Below are positions 1 to 10,459 of a stretch of DNA of 64,000 nucleotides, one piece after another. Origin of the DNA: Fragilaria crotonensis (lineage: Eukaryota; Bacillariophyta; Fragilariophyceae; Fragilariales; Fragilariaceae). The position numbers were made by a program, and so were the translations under genes. Numbering within the stretch: the stretch's first letter is position 1; each line of letters opens with the position of its first letter. The DNA lies in assembly GCA_022925895.1 (NCBI GenBank), contig JAKSYS010000199.1, positions 26,335 to 90,334 on the forward strand, written 5' to 3'. The notes beneath the pieces were generated by a model. The model was given only the letters and a program-made list of their open reading frames with translations. It was not told where the DNA came from and did no database searches.

Positions 1-2
1 TA

Positions 3-2298
3 TCATCCGAATCGCAAATCCGACTCGATGGCAACACTTTCTTCTGGGATCGAGGATATGGTGGAGTGAATGGAGAAGTCAACCAGTGGAGTGTGTCGGT
101 TGGAGCTATGCTTTTGGGAACAACAAAGAGAATGCGATCGTTCCCTTTTACATACGACCAACATCCGGGCCCAGACCGGCGGCTTATTGCAGAGAAAGGT
201 GCATCAGCCCATTATTGGGCTACGAAGGCGATAAGAAATGGTTCAAGAGTTACACATCAATATGCACTGGCCAGTCGAAACGGCTTAGGCCGGGTGGTTC
301 TCATGCAAACGACTGATGACAGGTACGGACCGGGAAAGTTTACCCTTGTAACCCGACAACGAGGATGCGATGTCGCTCCAGAACCTACAGATGATGAAGT
401 AATTAGACTGTTTGAAGCAGACCATGTTGAGCAGCTGACAGATACGCAACGATCTCCAGAATGGTTCAACCAGCGTCAGTTTTGAATTACTGGAACCACT
501 GCTCTTGCACTATGGAAGCGCTATGCGCATCGGGCTCGTTACACCGCCAGTGTCACCAGTGGAGGGGAGCTGTCGCACAATATCCTGTCAAGCTGTAAAA
601 TACTTGGGTTGAAATGCTCGAATGAACTCATTCCAAATGAGGCTGTGGCTGATCGGATTTACAGTAGACATGAGTTAGTGGGGTTGTCGGTTGCACACCT
701 AAAAGATATTTGCCGAGCGAAATCTCTGCTGGTGACAGGGAGCAAAACAATTCTCATTGATAGAGTGCTTTCATGGGGAGGATCTGATCAGTCAAACGGG
801 GAATGCCCAATACTGGAACTTCTTCTGGAGAAGTGGTTTATGTCGCCCTTGCCTCATCGACCTCAATGCGTGAAGGTACCCTCAATGAGTCAAATGTATT
901 GTCAAGACTTCCCTGTTTCTTGATCAGGAAAGCGATTTCGTTGTGACACATATCAGGGAATATGGCTTGTTATGTGCAAAAGGTATGTTCTATGCAGCAT
1001 TCTCGCCCGATGCGATTGCAGTTGCGGAGAACGAAAACATATTTGGCGAGGACGAAGGTATTCCTTTCATAGTGGAGATCAAGAGCAAATGCACCCCCGC
1101 AACAGTAATGAAAGAGACCGCATTGGCCAGGACCTACGGCACGTGTCCAACGATTTATGTTGTTATGACGGATCCTCCTACGAACGACGACTTTAAACGA
1201 ATGATTCCTGAGCCCGAGTACAGGTGTCAATTGTTGCATGGCATTGCATGTGGCAATCTGCGACATGCTTTCTATGTGGTGGCATCATTGCACAAGATAA
1301 TTCGTGTTGTTCATGTGAATGTTGATGAGCAGGTGGTTGAGCAATATCGATGTGCATTGCAAGAGGTACATGATCGTGAGCTTTCCTGGGTACTTCATGG
1401 TCGTTTACCGTGTTTGGGAGGAATGAAGCTGAGGCATGCAGTTGACGAGTACACTGTTCAAAATACGTTGGAACTATGGAGAGCAATCTATAATCTTGTG
1501 AAGACCCGGGGCAGACCGTTGCCAGCAGGACGCATGTTGATTCCGACCATTGTAGCAATGTGGAATCGAAGCAAAGGTCCTGTTGATGTGTTCTCGCGGT
1601 ACATGAAGAACTGCCATGCTCGGCATGCACAGCTCTCACCATTGGCACACATATGGCTTCGTCTTCTGATGTCTCGAGTTTATAATGCATATCAGAGCTA
1701 CATTCTCAGTCGCTCTGTTGCATTCCTGCTAAGTGATGGGTGCAATTTGTATGCTGCATTCCAGGCACACCGAAAGCTGTATGGGTCTTTTTCAAAGTTC
1801 TGCAGTTCTCTTGCTAAAGACCTAACACTCGAGGTTTCAGGTGATGACAGCAGCGACAGTGAAGGAGGAGATGATGGTGGTATCAGCATCCAGCAGACGG
1901 GAGAAGGAAGTGTTCTGAACACAAGCGGAAGGTCTTTTACATACAACAAGCGCGAGCTGTACTTCACAAGTCGCGAGATGATTCAAAGACGATTGGACCA
2001 GTCATTGCCACATGTTCTATGCAAAGTGGAATCGAAACCAACAAGCTGTGTCTGGTGCTGCAGAAAGAGGCATGATCAACCAGATCCGAAGCACTGCAGG
2101 CATGGTCGTACGACGAAGTTCATGTGTCCTGTGTGCATGGTCAGCCTTTGTCGTGTCAAGCGTTTCAACGGCATGAGCTGCCATGAGTTATTTCATACAA
2201 GCAGATCATTGGTAGACTATTGCACAGCCGAGATGGATGCTGTGGTTCACGTCATCCGCATCGAAACCGACCACCACCTCCGAATCGAGGTTCAGTGA
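3..2298 (+). pseudogene. Decayed piggyBac-type transposase with internal YqaJ-like nuclease and SAP motif (5' end outside window)
   Basis: The reading frame is already open at the left edge. It begins in a piggyBac (DDE_Tnp_1_7) core, with WDRGYGG near base 50 followed by a LLGTTKR strand. From about 450 it changes to a YqaJ-like exonuclease pattern: SPEWFNQR, then ITGT after an in-frame TGA at 483-485, REGTLNE near 870, AFSPDAIAV near 1000 and the E-x-K pair in FIVEIKSK near 1070. A SAP motif (LVGLSVAHLKDICR) lies at about 680-770. From about 1440 the piggyBac fold resumes (MWNRSKGPVDVFSRY, then a YNAY strand). It ends in a Cys/His-rich domain (CVWCC ... CRHGR ... CPVC ... LC ... CHELFH) like the C-terminal piggyBac zinc domain. 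The frame changes twice more (about 830 and about 920), so the copy is dead. Family assignments are by eye. The order transposase-nuclease/SAP-transposase is what the sequence shows; its role is unknown. A short basic tail may continue in another frame to 2426. Confidence 0.7.
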
Positions 2299-3052
2299 AT
2301 CCAGATGATTCTTCTCAGGAAAACGAGGAGCCACCTCGCAGAGTTCGATCTCGGATTACTCCTGTGGTAACACGAAGACTTCGGAGATCGCTGAGACCAA
2401 GGAGAGCTCCAATACGGCGGTTTTAAGACTGAACATCATTGTGTCAATGTGATCACCGCGAGTCTCCTCGTGTTAATTTTTCAATAGTCGTATTTTTTTT
2501 TGTCGCATGCTAGCTTTTTTTCGTGCGAACTCCGAAAAAAAATTGATGAAGTTTGCAATGTTGTACCTTTGCGAGCATCATGATTAGGAAGTTATCCTCA
2601 CAGATGTAGGAAGAAGGTTAAAAGCATTACAGATCGCACTTTTCAGAATCAAATGGTTGTGGGTTGTTCCTCCGTTATTGGGTTTCAACATTTTGTCGTC
2701 TTTTTTGTCGCACGGAATTTTCGCACTGGGGTTAAAAGATCGTATCTCAACAACTATGCATACCGATCCAAAAACGCGCATCTTGATAACCTGTATTCTA
2801 CTTGAATGTGACTTCAAACGTGTACTGAGGCATAAGCAAGGCAAATGAAGAGATCAAAAGAAATCGGATTTATGAAAAGGAAACTGAATTCAGTGCATTT
2901 AGACTGAATTCAGTGGGGTTGAACAGAATAAATTTTCTCGTATTTACTGGTAGTAGTAGCAGACCTACCCTGTGGCAACATTTGAAATGTTCTCCGTGTT
3001 CCGTGTGATAGGAGCACGCCTTCAGTGTACTGTCGTACTGTACTCATTCACT
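2299..3052. other. Spacer after the piggyBac-like relic
   Basis: No credible gene. T-rich runs near 2480-2545 probably belong to the non-coding 3' part of the transposon. A short direct repeat of a 12-13 base word (gactgaattcagtg) occurs at about 2883-2896 and 2901-2915. Confidence 0.4.
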
Positions 3053-3085
<33 letters not shown>

Positions 3086-3108
3086 GAGTATGGAGTATGG
3101 AGTATGGA
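3053..3108 (+). repeat. Heptamer microsatellite, two variants
   Basis: Eight perfect 7-bp units: four of GTATGCA followed by four of GTATGGA. The array ends about 90 bp upstream of the chosen start codon of the Fe-ADH-like gene and so sits in its promoter or 5' leader. The clean switch between variants suggests two successive expansions. Confidence 0.9.
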
Positions 3109-3198
3109 CCCTCAGCCCTCATCAGCCTCAGCCCATCACTCACTCCTCACACCTCGCACACATATTTCACATACACCTCTCAAACGAACAACTCGTCC

Positions 3199-4197
3199 AT
3201 GACCTCTCCGGTCCTCTTGCGGTCGACACTTCAAAGGTTCTTCCGCCAGGAAGAACATAACTTATCGAAGTCACCCATCCTGCTCATATCGTCCCTTCCA
3301 GAGTCGTCCAAAGCAGGAGTTGTGGAGAAAACGATTGAGACTTCGATCGACGGGTTGAAATTTTATGGCCAACAACAGCTGGGCTTACCTGTGTTTACGA
3401 CGCAGATTCGTTCGGCGTTCTGTACCTCCATTGATATTGAGAATGTTCAGAAACTTAAGAAAAGAACGGGCGCGTCCATTATTATTGGTGCTGGCTCTGG
3501 AGCTGCCATGGATCTGGCAAAAGCCGCTGTTGAGACACGCCAAGGTGACGAAAAACTCTATCTCTTTCCGTCCACGAGTGCTGCTGTCTTGGCGTCGTTC
3601 ACTTCGATAAGTCTAGTTCTTGATACGAAGGAAGAAATTATTATCATGAAGGTTCGGCAAGGAGATAATGCAATGGTTGTAGTTGACGAGAAGGATCTAC
3701 CTGTTGTTGTACATCCGCACGCACTCGCCGCTTGTCAAGCTATCCTTTTGGATGCAGCACTTCGCGATGACAATATCGACCTTTCCAAGGCCATGACTTT
3801 GATGGAAACACTTCAATACACCGCTGCAAATCTATCGACTGGTCTTGGTGATCAAACTAGAAGTGTTCCGCTTTGCCTAGCGTCATCGCTAATCCCTCCG
3901 TTGTTTTCGTCAACTCACATATTCACGTTTTGGGCCAGTCTGGTGCCTGCTCTCATGATGAACCATGCACGAGCATTGGCCGCCGGTTGTGATAGTGTTA
4001 GTGGTGATACCCTACTCTCAACGTTGAAAGACGAGGATCCCGCAGTTTATCCTGCTCTTGCGGCACTCGCACTCGAAGCGCAATCCGTGGAAAGCATGTT
4101 GCAGCACATAAGGAACAACCAATTCACGACACGTGATGTTCATGATGTCAGCGACGAGGTATTGATTCAAGTGTTGTCGACCAGTTTAAATCGATAG
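3199..4197 (+). CDS. Iron-containing alcohol dehydrogenase-like protein
   Basis: 332 residues from the ATG at 3199. The frame is open further upstream, but that part is translated microsatellite, so I start at MTSPVLLRST. The nucleotide-binding signature IIIGAGSGAAMDLAKAA (residues about 95-111) matches the GGGSxxDxAKA loop of group III (iron-type) alcohol dehydrogenases and maleylacetate reductases. The C-terminal helical half contains NHARALAA and an Ala-rich helix. The family's TTAGTGSE strand is not conserved (STSAAVLASF instead), and I cannot identify the usual Asp/His metal ligands, so catalytic activity is uncertain. The protein is shorter than the usual 380 or so residues. A rearranged partial copy lies at 16.4-17.0 kb. 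The substrate is unknown. Confidence 0.65.
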   Translation: MTSPVLLRSTLQRFFRQEEHNLSKSPILLISSLPESSKAGVVEKTIETSIDGLKFYGQQQLGLPVFTTQIRSAFCTSIDIENVQKLKKRTGASIIIGAGSGAAMDLAKAAVETRQGDEKLYLFPSTSAAVLASFTSISLVLDTKEEIIIMKVRQGDNAMVVVDEKDLPVVVHPHALAACQAILLDAALRDDNIDLSKAMTLMETLQYTAANLSTGLGDQTRSVPLCLASSLIPPLFSSTHIFTFWASLVPALMMNHARALAAGCDSVSGDTLLSTLKDEDPAVYPALAALALEAQSVESMLQHIRNNQFTTRDVHDVSDEVLIQVLSTSLNR

Positions 4198-4224
4198 CAC
4201 ATACCGGAGTCGTACTCCGAGTAT

Positions 4225-4404
4225 GTCTTCTATCAAGAAATCAAAAACAATAGATGTGCAACACGAATGCTCACTTTGAAGCAATTCGCGATCGAAATGT
4301 CACGGGCACAATGAATACTCCGATTATGTATTCCATCAATAAAAACAATAGATGTATAATACGAGCATGCACTTTGAAGCGCATCGCGATTGAAATGTCA
4401 CGGG
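4225..4404 (+). repeat. Diverged direct repeat, about 80-bp unit, in the 3' flank of the Fe-ADH-like gene
   Basis: Two units (about 4225-4308 and 4328-4404) share aacaatagatgt, cactttgaagc and gaaatgtcacggg. The same sequence follows the partial gene copy at about 16950-17035, so the flank was duplicated with the gene. Confidence 0.7.
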
Positions 4405-4425
4405 GAGAAAGGCAGAAAGGGAAGG

Positions 4426-5400
4426 GATTAGAATGCAAGGACATGACATCACGGAATATGTCTTAGAATCACCTGGAGCACATTTTCAAGCGGTAATGAA
4501 CATTATTTCATTGTTTCAGTCACTATTGCTTTCTTTAATCTGTGATGCTGACAAAATCCTTCCATTCATCATTCTGTAGGATCCAGAACAGCTATTAGTT
4601 TCCTGTCAAAGCCTGTGGACATTTTTCTAACAGCCTTCAAGACTGCACACCAGTGTGGATTGGTACCCTCCCATTCCTATGACACCATTGCTTTCCTTCA
4701 GAAGATTTCTGTGTTTCATCAGAAATAAAGAACAACCTGTTCAAGTACACTACATTGTCCTATAGTAGTCTGCAGGGTTGGAGGCAACAATCCACACCCA
4801 CCCATGGCTCCCAACCCGGAAATCCCATATTAATGGCTGCTGCCAATATCCAGCCCTTGCAACTGCTTTGTTGACAAGAAGCAGTATTGGTGAGCTAATA
4901 ACATGTCAATGATTTCTCAAGAATGGCACATGATTTAATGTATTTGCCACACCTTAATGCCATAACACCTGAAATGTCTCCATCAGACAGTATGCCAAAT
5001 CTCCACAAACAAACTGGTGCATCATTTGTCTGCCTCTACTATAATGGGCGCATGAAAGAAAGGGTGGTCAACATGGCCAGGCTAAGCCAAGGCACCAATC
5101 CTGTTGATAATGGGTTAAACTAACCAGTCTTGCCAAGGTCACCACTAGGACAGTGCCCCTTCCCCCTTCCCATACACTGACAACCTTCAAATGAGTTTCC
5201 ATAGAAACAACTCTTTCAATTGTATCCTTTGTGCTCACATATTCAGCTGGGTTGTCATCTGCGTTGGAGAAACAGCTCAACAAACAATGCACATAGTCTT
5301 TGTCAGCATCATCAGTTCCATTGGAATTCTCATAGTGATGTTTCTTGTTGTTGCTTTTAAACATAATCATATCGTTCATGATCAATGTTCTTGATGTTGA
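4426..5400 (+). mobile_element. Relic of the window's MULE family, plus orientation
   Basis: It starts with gattagaatgcaaggacatg, close to the terminal inverted repeat of the element at 7,987-13,941. From about 4600 it aligns by eye with the reverse complement of that element around 13,560 to 12,500: shared words include caagactgc, gattggtaccctcccattc, gatttctgtg and catcatttgtctg. A 66-residue open stretch at 4923-5123 matches part of the transposase (SPSDSM, then GASFVCLYYNG). About 600 bp is missing between the N-terminal portion and this stretch, and most of the catalytic region is gone. No matching right end was found, so the 5400 boundary is approximate. It is non-functional. Confidence 0.65.
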
Positions 5401-7986
5401 TGGCCTAGTGGTTTACGGTTATATGGTTTTTCAAGGAACTTGAGCTGAATCTGTGTCAGTGTGCTGGCAAGCTGGATGCCACCTTTCACAAGCGGGTCAG
5501 ATAAGTGGAAGATGTTCTTGCAACATCCGCTTCAAAGAGGACGCAAGGAGACAGGGGAAGAATTGGAATTACCTGCTGTTCTGGTCAGCTTCAATGACGC
5601 GGGACAATAAGCGATGAAGCCGATGACAATGATGGTGCAAACACAAAAGAAGTTGGCATTGCCATCATAAAAAAGAGGTGCGTGATCACTATGATGGCTT
5701 CAACGGAGACATGGCAATGCCATCATAAAAAAGAGGTGCGTGATCACTATGATGGCTTCAACGGAGACATTATAGATGCCGGGCAGCCACTTGCTGTGAT
5801 TGATTCTCCGATGATCAAATGGATTTTTTGTCCAACAGCAACAAGAATTAAGCAAGGTTGAAACATGACAAGGAGCAGAACTAGCATATGGAAAATATGC
5901 GCTGCCGGTGGATCACGAGCCATTAAAAAAATCATAAAGAACAACAACAAATAAAACAACAACAGCAGTATCATCACCAGCAACAATGAATCATTTAATA
6001 GGAACAAGAGTCTGTAAGTGTCTATCCACCAGGGTAAAATAACCCCATCACTTGCCGTAGGAATTACCCCCATGAAAACAAGATTGTGTAGAAATATTAC
6101 TGCTGCTGTGTACTCAAATATAAAGTTGATTATGAAGGTCAATATGAACATCTCCACACTAATGAACGCAGATTGAATTCCTCTGATAACCCAAATAAAT
6201 CATCATGGAGTGTGGTATTACAAGCAAGATGTTCCTAATTGCTCCCAATGTTAATAATGGAATTCTCAATGAAATGGTGACAGTCCAGACCCAGAAATGC
6301 AATGTAATAACCCTCAATTGCCACACTATAGGCCAACCCATTTCATCTCTACATGCATCTTCGAAGGGAAAGTGGAAAAATAATGGAAACATCCACCATT
6401 TCTGCCAGACCTCTTTGTTTCAAAAAATGGAACAACATCCATATTGCATCTGTTGCTACTCAATGGTTGAGATTGTTTGGATCAAGGGGACACTAGGATT
6501 AGATAAGTTGTCGCACCCGTTCAAAACGGTGGAGCCACAACGGGGTACACTCATCGGTCTTGACAAAAGACTGGCGGCGGTGATAACCCGATAATTAGGT
6601 TTCGTTTGTTTGTTTGAGATTGTTTGGATCCTCCCATTCTCATCAGCAGCCTACAACACGTCAGCAATTTCATGAGCATCCTTTCTGCCACATTTGAGCT
6701 CAATTGGACTTGCACATTGTGGGGTGTGGACGATGTGATGCCATGGTCCACATAGCACGACAAAAAAGTAATGAACCCCGTCGGGTGGATAGAAACTAGT
6801 AGAGAATGTGTTGAGATGTTGATTAGAGAGAGGTCAATCGTTGATGAAGTCATGAAGGTGTTCTGTATAATTTCGGTACTGTAGGAAGCATACAGTACAC
6901 CAAAAGCTCACACACAGGTTAAGGGCTGATGTTGAGAATCCCAGATATCTTCAGCGTCGTACGCACGTACTCTAGCTCTACCTTACTGTAGATAAGTTGA
7001 CGATACTACTGTACTGACTCTAAATTCTGGTTCCAAATATTGTAACTACTTTAGTTACTTCCTTGTTCCAGATCAGTCCTGCCAACCTTCCCAGACAGGG
7101 ATCTCTTGTCTTGGTTGGAGATGATCTTAAATCTTAAGTCCTCCTTTGACTCTCCTTTCTCTCTTATTTAAAGTCGTCCAATCGCCATCTACATCATCAG
7201 ACAATTCTGTAGTTTCTTGTCGGACGATTTACTGTCGTTCGAATACTGTAGATTCTGGATCGCGGGTGTGTTGCCAACGGAATATCGTTCGTAGTTCCGG
7301 CGTACACACGACAGAAGCGGGATTCCGGTGCTGGATGTTTGTCTGTTTGATGTACTGTCGCTGGCTTGTACTACCTGGTACAGTAAGCGTTTATCCTCGA
7401 GAGATCCTGAGTATGGATGGGTATGTTTAATTGAAGTATACCGCCTGTATTATACATACCGCTGTATTATACCACCCTCTTCTAGAAATTGTATTTAAAT
7501 GTATAATTGAATTAACCTTTAGGGTTAAGGGTTTATGTTGATTTTCGTGCTAGTACTCTAACCGTCATCAAAAGAAAGCTGTTTTGTGTGAAATTGCATC
7601 GTCTTCCCGCAAAGATTCTGCCACTCAGAATACTAGTATTGGTAAAGTGCACTAATTGACAAGATAGGTGTCTAGAATGCACACCAAATCTGAGATCTGG
7701 AAGCACTAGTATGGGGATGTTTACCAGCCACACACTGTTGATGATGGTACCAATCAACAACACAAAGCTTAGTCAACGTAGGAGCCAACTATTGCAGCAT
7801 CTGGGCAGAGGGAGAAGCAACAGAGAGGCATGTAGTTGATGGTATTGGTAGCTAGAACTATTGTTGATCTCCTAACATAACACCTTCGCTCTCACCTCAC
7901 TAGCCCTCGGGTGAAACAGTATGATCAGTATCATATAATCAGTGTACTGCACGTGCTGTTCTACTCAATACTGTACTGTACGGATC
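5401..7986. other. Decayed intergenic or transposon-derived sequence
   Basis: No gene I can support. The 5.6-6.85 kb part has CAACA-rich stretches and scattered short open frames on both strands, as in an old transposon, but I recognise no domain. From about 6880 to 7500 the sequence is AT-rich with many gtac and tact words. An open stretch of 94 codons at 7146-7430 (plus) has no recognisable motif. Confidence 0.4.
5655..5770 (+). repeat. 58-bp tandem duplication
   Basis: Two head-to-tail units (5655-5712 and 5713-5770) that differ at one visible base (ggcattgcc versus ggcaatgcc). The near-identity implies a recent duplication within otherwise decayed sequence. Confidence 0.9.
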
Positions 7987-8291
7987 CGATTAGAATGCAA
8001 GGAAATGACGTCAACATTTTCGTCACAGTAATGAAGCTGCGTGGGACCATCATGTAGAGCACCTGTGACACGCGTAGGCCAAAGAAAACACGGAATCTTC
8101 GTTTCTCATTTCTTTCAAGGGTTTTCCAACACGCCTGCCCACCCTCTGTCACGCCAGCCAGTTAATTTTTGAAATTTGTTATGCGTGGAACAGCATACTT
8201 GATACGACACTCCATTGGTCTATGATAACCGAACAATTTGAATTGCTACGTGTGCATATGATACTTAGCCCTGTGCTGCCACTTGTACACG

Positions 8292-8383
8292 ACGGCGGCA
8301 TTAGTGGATTTTTTTCTACCAGTAATGCTGCCACAAGTACAACACGGCAACATTAGTGGATTTTTTTCTACCAGTTGGATAAT
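8292..8383 (+). repeat. Short direct repeat inside the MULE
   Basis: Two copies of a segment containing attagtggatttttttctac (about 8298-8317 and 8352-8371), just outside the left minisatellite array. Confidence 0.7.
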
Positions 8384-8389
8384 TACAAG

Positions 8390-8955
8390 TAACACTAGTA
8401 CGGTACAATGGGGACTGTTTGGTGTACAAATTTTGATCTTCAAATAGCCTCAAATGGACGAGTAACACTAGTACGGGACAAAGGGGACTATTTGGTGTAC
8501 AAATTTTGATCTTCAAATAGGCTCAAATGGACAAGTAACAGTATGACAGTACGAAGACAACTATTTGGTGTACAAATTTTGATCTTCAAATAGGCACAAA
8601 TGGACAAGTAACAGTATGACAGTACAAAGACGACTATTTGGTGTACAAATTTGATCTTCAAATAGGCTTGAATGGACAAGTAACAGTATGACAGTACAAA
8701 GACGACTATTTGGTGAACAAATTTTGATCTTCAAATAGGCTCGAATGGACAAGTAACAGTATGACAGTACAAAGACGACTATTTGGTGTACAAATTTTGA
8801 TCTTCAAATAGGCACGAATGGACAAGTAACAGTATGACTATTTGGTGTACTTTGATCTTCAAATAGACTCCATACGACAAGTTACACTAGTACGGTACGA
8901 AGAGGACTATTTGGTGTACAAATTTTGATCTTCAAATAGACTCCATACGCCAATT
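8390..8955 (+). repeat. 73-bp minisatellite array, left arm
   Basis: About eight units, period 73 bp, each with ctatttggtgtacaaatttt followed by gatcttcaaatag and a gacaagtaacagtatgacag segment. One unit near 8830 is shortened. The same unit recurs in the opposite orientation at 9480-10375, so the two arrays are arms of a large imperfect palindrome inside the MULE. Confidence 0.92.
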
Positions 8956-9082
8956 GTTTGGAGACTTTATATATTTTAGTAGCAATGCGTAGGTTAGTAG
9001 GCTAAACCTTGTTTTTTGAAACAAGGTCCGGGGTTCAATCCCCAAAAAATGCTAAAAACCTATTTCTTGTGATAATCAACTT

Positions 9083-9310
9083 GGAAACCATCATGTGGGC
9101 GTCAAAACAGGTCACTGTTATCTGTGACTCGGGCACAGTAACAGCAGTTCCAACCTTGGCGTCAGAAAAAACATTGATGAGGAGTACGGTTGTGGAATGC
9201 ACATGTTAAACGAGGAAACCATCATGAGGACGTCAAAACAGGTCACTGTTATCTGTGACTCGGGGCACAGTAACAGCAGTTCCAACCTTGGCGTCAGAAA
9301 AAACATGAAA
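9083..9310 (+). repeat. Direct duplication, period 131 bp, between the two arrays
   Basis: Two copies of about 97 bp (9083-9180 and 9214-9310) with only a few differences. Each contains gtcaaaacaggtcactgtta and ccaaccttggcgtcagaaaa. They lie in the spacer of the inverted arrays. Confidence 0.9.
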
Positions 9311-9479
9311 CGGTTTTACAGAATGATACCGGCAACACTGGAAAATGAGGTTTTCAAGGTGTATATCAATCAGGGAAAAGTCAACAAGGGGTTGCCGTGG
9401 CACTGAGGCCGGAAGAAATGTTACTTTTCAATCCATCGTATCAGCACTGTTTGACATCCCGCACATTGCATTAGTCATC

Positions 9480-10375
9480 TTTGTACTGTCATACTGTTAC
9501 TTGTCCATTCGTGCCTATTTGAAGATCGAAATTTGTACACCAAATAGTCGTCTTCGTACTGTCATACTGTTACTTGTCCATTCAAGCCTATTTGAAGATC
9601 GAAATTTGTACACCAAATAGTTGTCTTCGCACTGTCATACTGTTACTCGTCCATTTGTGCCTATTTGAAGATCAAAATTCGTACACCAAATAGTCGTCTT
9701 CGTACTGTCATACTGTTACTTGTCCATTTGTGCCTATTTGAAGATCAAAATTCGTACACCAAATAGTCGTCTTTGTACTGTCATACTGTTACTTGTCCAT
9801 TTGTGCCTATTTGAAGATCAAAATTCGTACACCAAATAGTCGTCTTTGTACTGTCATACTGTTACTTGTCCATTTGTGCCTATTTGAAGATCAAAATTCG
9901 TTCACCAAATAGTCGTCTTTGTACTGTCATACTGTTACTTGTCCATTTGTGCCTATTTGAAGATCAAAATTTGTACACCAAATAGTCGTCTTTGTACTGT
10001 CATACTGTTACTCGTCCATTTGTGCCTATTTGAAGATCAAAATTCGTACACCAAATAGTCGTCTTTGTACTGTCATACTGTTACTTGTCCATTTGTGCCT
10101 ATTTGAAGATCAAAATTCGTACACCAAATAGTCGTCTTCGTACTGTCATACTGTTACTTGTCCATACGTGCCTATTTGAAGATCAAAATTCGTTCACCAA
10201 ATAGTCGTCTTCGTACTGTCATACTGTTACTTGTCCATTCGTGCCTATTTGAAGATCAAAATTTGTACACCAAATAGTCGTCTTCGTACTGTCATACTGT
10301 TACTTGTCCATTTGAGCCTATTTGAAGATCAAAATTCGTACACCAAATAGTCCTCATCGTACTGTACTAGTGTTA
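9480..10375 (-). repeat. 73-bp minisatellite array, right arm
   Basis: About twelve units of the left-arm repeat in reverse orientation, containing gcctatttgaagatcaaaat and gtacaccaaatagtcgtctt. Units are more uniform here than on the left, suggesting later homogenisation. The array ends about 85 bp from the 3' end of the transposase reading frame. Confidence 0.92.
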
Positions 10376-10459
10376 CTTTTTGCGCAACTACCGTAAGTAT
10401 GTCCAACGTGTAGCGCCGGAAATACAATGTTTACCATACATCTATGACGTGACATCACT

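Noticed and set aside
5747-6157. Minus-strand frame rich in Leu/Phe as a membrane protein
   Set aside because: The hydrophobicity comes from translating CAACA/GTTGTT-rich low-complexity DNA in reverse; no start context or family resemblance.
8986-9055. tRNA-like stretch in the MULE spacer (D-arm-like taggttagtaggcta, then ggggttcaatcccc)
   Set aside because: The anticodon arm would be an 8-bp stem with a 4-base loop, the T-arm is one base short and the acceptor does not pair, so this is not a tRNA gene. It may be a chance hairpin or a tRNA-derived relic.
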